Assembly: GCA_017540285.1 (NCBI GenBank)
Contig: JAFYBI010000268.1
Location: 1-8,028, forward strand
Origin: Clostridia bacterium
GTDB taxonomy: Bacteria; Bacillota; Clostridia; Oscillospirales; CAG-272
Reading direction: 5' to 3'
Length of the DNA stretch: 8,028 nucleotides
A model generated the notes under the pieces. It was not told the origin of the DNA, ran no database searches, and was given only the letters and a program-made list of their open reading frames with translations. This document shows positions 6,235 through 8,028 of the stretch, piece by piece (the stretch's first letter is position 1; every line of letters begins with the position of its first letter). The translations under genes and the position numbers were made by a program.

Positions 6235-6357
6235 TCAATTCTTTCGGCCCGTGCTCTCCCCAAACACCCGGAGATCATAGTCCTCGGGTGTCGGGGCGGC
6301 CGTATCATCCGTCTCCATGCTCCCGCGCAGCGCACACTTCATGCCGCGCGCATTCAT
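6235..6357 (-). CDS. Possible 40-aa ORF coupled to the solute-binding protein
   Basis: On the minus strand an ATG (6357-6355) overlaps the TGA stop of the solute-binding gene as ATGA, with GGAG five nt upstream. The frame runs 40 codons to TGA (6237-6235). The peptide starts MNARGMKCALRGSMETDDT and has an acidic, Pro-containing middle (TPEDYDLRVFGE); there is no membrane segment or signal. The bidirectional terminator follows 28 nt later, which fits a last small gene of the unit. I do not recognise a family. It may be a real small protein, the remnant of a longer gene, or chance: 40 codons without a stop is not rare in DNA of this composition. Confidence 0.4.
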   Translation of the reverse strand: MNARGMKCALRGSMETDDTAAPTPEDYDLRVFGESTGRKN

Positions 6358-7871
6358 TTGTGCTCCGCCAGCCAGATCGACACGCGGGACTGGATCTTCT
6401 TCGCGCAGGATTCGGGGGTACCGATACCGCCCTCCAATTCAAGCACTTCCTCAAAAATGATATCCCTGACTGCCATTGGCAAGAGATCGATCGCTCTGTC
6501 CCCGGGCGTATCGTACATTCTTCGCATCCAGGCAATATCAGCTTCATACACCGGTTCTACCGTGTATGCCATTTTGCCGAATTGCATCCTGATCATTTCT
6601 TCGATCTGCTCCTCGGTATCGGAACTCGGAACCGAAATACTGCGGCCGTTTTCGAGCCGAACGATCTTTTCTTTCTGTTTTTCCGCCATTTCCGCGTCAA
6701 ACGCCGATTTCAGCACGGACCTGCCGCCGATACTGGTCGTCCAGCCATTCTCCGGAATATGGAAGAAGCCTTTCAATGCTTCCCATGCCGCGTCCGGGTG
6801 CTCCGTCGAGCGGAGAATAGCAAACGGGTAGGTCAGGTTGAGCTGTGCGCCGTTCCCCGCTTTTCCGGGGTAACCCACATCAACGGCATCACGTGTTCCG
6901 AAGATTTGGATCATTTCAAGACATTTCCGGACATTCTGATCTTCCTTTAATGCGATTTTGCCGCTTTTCCATGCATCCGATTTGATGTCAAAGTAGTATC
7001 TGTTATTTCGGAATCCGGCATCTGTCAGAACATCGATATTTCGTTTCTCCTCCACCGTCGGCATTGCAAGATGGAGCTTCAGAAGACGGATAAACGTCGG
7101 AGAGTCAAAGCTGATCGTTCCGCTGTCACGGTCATAGAAGGTATCTTCAACAACATCAAAAATCTCGTCCCATCCCGTGAGATAACCGCCGAAAGGCCAA
7201 ACTCCCGCCGGAAGGCTTTCACAGAAATCGAGGTATTCCTCTACGCTCCATCCCTCTCCGTCAAGCGGGATTCCCGTGAGAGATGATGGCGCGAACACGC
7301 TGTACATAGCGAAAAACGGAGCGATCCCCCAGATCCTCCCATCGTCATATGAATAGTAACGGAGGACGCTTGCAAACACATTGTCGAAGTTGATCTCGCC
7401 GTCCTTTTCAAGAAAGGGCGTCAGATCGAGGAAGAGTTCCCGCTCGAAAATCGCGTTGTCCGGCTTATAAACGAGATCTGGCGAGCAGACGCCGGTGACA
7501 ATATCGTTGGTCAGCATCCATTGACCTTTGTCCGGATCGGAATCGCTGTTGTATTTCCCGTAATCGAGGGTCTTGATGCGGATGTCCGGGTGCTCTTTGT
7601 TGAAGGAGACGATCGCTGAACGTAATTTCTCGTCAAGCTCGTATGCGTGGGCCAGAACGATTTCGACCCTCTCCGCTTCGCCGGTGACCTCCGTTTTCCG
7701 ATAGAGAATCGGGGTGACGATCAACCCCGCCTCTGTCGAGCACATTTCCGCAAACAGAAGAGACTCCTCGTCAAATGCCTGCAGGAAATTCGTGGCTTCG
7801 ACCCCGATGCCGCTGATGAGGTCGCTCGGCTGTGCATCGATCCCGGAAGCGATGTAGTCGAGTAAATACAC
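6354..7871 (-). CDS. Solute-binding protein with N-terminal propeller: main (3') part of a frameshifted gene
   Basis: The open frame gives 505 residues from a GTG at 7871, but that start has no Shine-Dalgarno and no signal peptide, and the coding frame clearly continues upstream in another phase (see 7771-8028). The first about 60 residues (YLLDYIASGIDAQ, then LIVTPILYRKTE) look like the last blades of a repeat or propeller domain. From about residue 67 (VEIVLAHAYELDEKLRSAIV) to the end it matches a periplasmic-binding-protein fold, with FNKEHPDIRIKTLDYGKYN (90-108), LTNDIVTGVCSPDLVY (120-135) and a C-terminal helical lobe. Many Oscillospirales encode such propeller-plus-SBP lipoproteins, from memory of the family. 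No permease is visible downstream; the gene ends with ATGA overlapping a possible small ORF and then a terminator. It is probably a carbohydrate receptor at the membrane; the ligand is unknown. If the frameshift is real the gene is a pseudogene. Confidence 0.75.
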   Translation of the reverse strand: MYLLDYIASGIDAQPSDLISGIGVEATNFLQAFDEESLLFAEMCSTEAGLIVTPILYRKTEVTGEAERVEIVLAHAYELDEKLRSAIVSFNKEHPDIRIKTLDYGKYNSDSDPDKGQWMLTNDIVTGVCSPDLVYKPDNAIFERELFLDLTPFLEKDGEINFDNVFASVLRYYSYDDGRIWGIAPFFAMYSVFAPSSLTGIPLDGEGWSVEEYLDFCESLPAGVWPFGGYLTGWDEIFDVVEDTFYDRDSGTISFDSPTFIRLLKLHLAMPTVEEKRNIDVLTDAGFRNNRYYFDIKSDAWKSGKIALKEDQNVRKCLEMIQIFGTRDAVDVGYPGKAGNGAQLNLTYPFAILRSTEHPDAAWEALKGFFHIPENGWTTSIGGRSVLKSAFDAEMAEKQKEKIVRLENGRSISVPSSDTEEQIEEMIRMQFGKMAYTVEPVYEADIAWMRRMYDTPGDRAIDLLPMAVRDIIFEEVLELEGGIGTPESCAKKIQSRVSIWLAEHK

Positions 7872-8028
7872 GCGCGACGGTTGTGCCGTTCTCTTCCGTC
7901 AGGCCGCAGACGCCGCTTTCACCGCCCCAGACAACGTCATAGTTTTCGATGAAGTCCAGTTTCCGCGCGCCCGGATCGAGAGGCCTGTCCCCGGTATGAG
8001 CGCCGGTATTCCTGTCCAGTCGCGCTGC
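7771..8028 (-). CDS. Upstream frame of the frameshifted propeller/solute-binding gene (5' partial)
   Basis: From the window edge the minus strand reads through 85 codons before TGA at 7773-7771. Only the first about 53 residues look natural: LDFIENYDVVWGGESG followed by VCGLTEENGTTVARV is typical of a beta-propeller or repeat blade. After that the frame turns Arg/His-rich, as out-of-phase reading does in GC-rich genes. Removing one T from TTT at 7864-7866 joins ARV directly to LLDYIASGID of the 505-residue frame. That frame itself has a stop just upstream (7901-7899), so neither frame alone gives the full protein. The start codon and the expected lipoprotein signal lie beyond the window. Confidence 0.7.
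   Translation of the reverse strand, partial: AARLDRNTGAHTGDRPLDPGARKLDFIENYDVVWGGESGVCGLTEENGTTVARVFTRLHRFRDRCTAERPHQRHRGRSHEFPAGI

Noticed and set aside
6128..6280. ATG overlapping the first solute-binding stop (TGATG), giving a 50-codon plus-strand ORF
   Set aside because: It reads straight through the perfect terminator hairpin at 6179-6206 and has no natural-looking protein sequence.
7869..7871. GTG as the true start of the second solute-binding protein
   Set aside because: No Shine-Dalgarno upstream, no signal peptide after it, and clear coding sequence continues upstream in another phase.

Overview
The window is GC-rich and gene-dense, and looks like a chromosomal segment of a gut or rumen Clostridia species, most likely Oscillospirales/Ruminococcaceae-like. 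That assignment is inference. It rests on a dockerin-ended secreted protein, lipoprotein solute-binding proteins with a clostridial-type lipobox, strong AGGAGG-type ribosome binding sites, consensus TTGACA/TATAAT promoters, and a stand-alone methionine-synthase-activation-like protein with a C-terminal Cys cluster. No rRNA, tRNA, CRISPR array, insertion sequence or phage gene is visible.

Layout. (1) 1-510 (+): C-terminal end of a secreted protein with an InlB/Flg_new-type repeat and a type I dockerin, followed by a hairpin. (2) 618-3112 (+): a consensus promoter and a structured leader drive two overlapping genes, a DHDPS/N-acetylneuraminate-lyase-family aldolase and a cytoplasmic sialidase-fold (Asp-box) protein; this looks like a small glycan or sugar-acid catabolic operon. 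(3) 3115-3927 (-): a stand-alone methionine synthase activation-domain-like protein with its own near-perfect promoter, Shine-Dalgarno and terminator. (4) 4017-4439 (+): a YbgC/FadM-like hotdog acyl-CoA thioesterase, divergent from (3). (5) 4617-6128 (+): a lipoprotein solute-binding protein with no permease genes next to it. (6) 6235-8028 (-): a second solute-binding protein of a propeller-plus-SBP architecture, whose reading frame is broken by an apparent 1-nt insertion near 7864-7866, followed by a possible translationally coupled 40-aa ORF. The two solute-binding units converge on a perfect 12-bp bidirectional terminator at 6179-6206.

Together the genes suggest scavenging of host or plant polysaccharide products: a secreted dockerin protein, sugar binding at the membrane, and intracellular aldolase chemistry. 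Substrates cannot be read from the sequence. I see no clearly new multi-gene system. The points most worth checking are the frameshifted solute-binding protein, the aldolase/sialidase-fold pair with atypical active-site motifs, the stand-alone MetH-activation-like protein and the small ATGA-coupled ORF.
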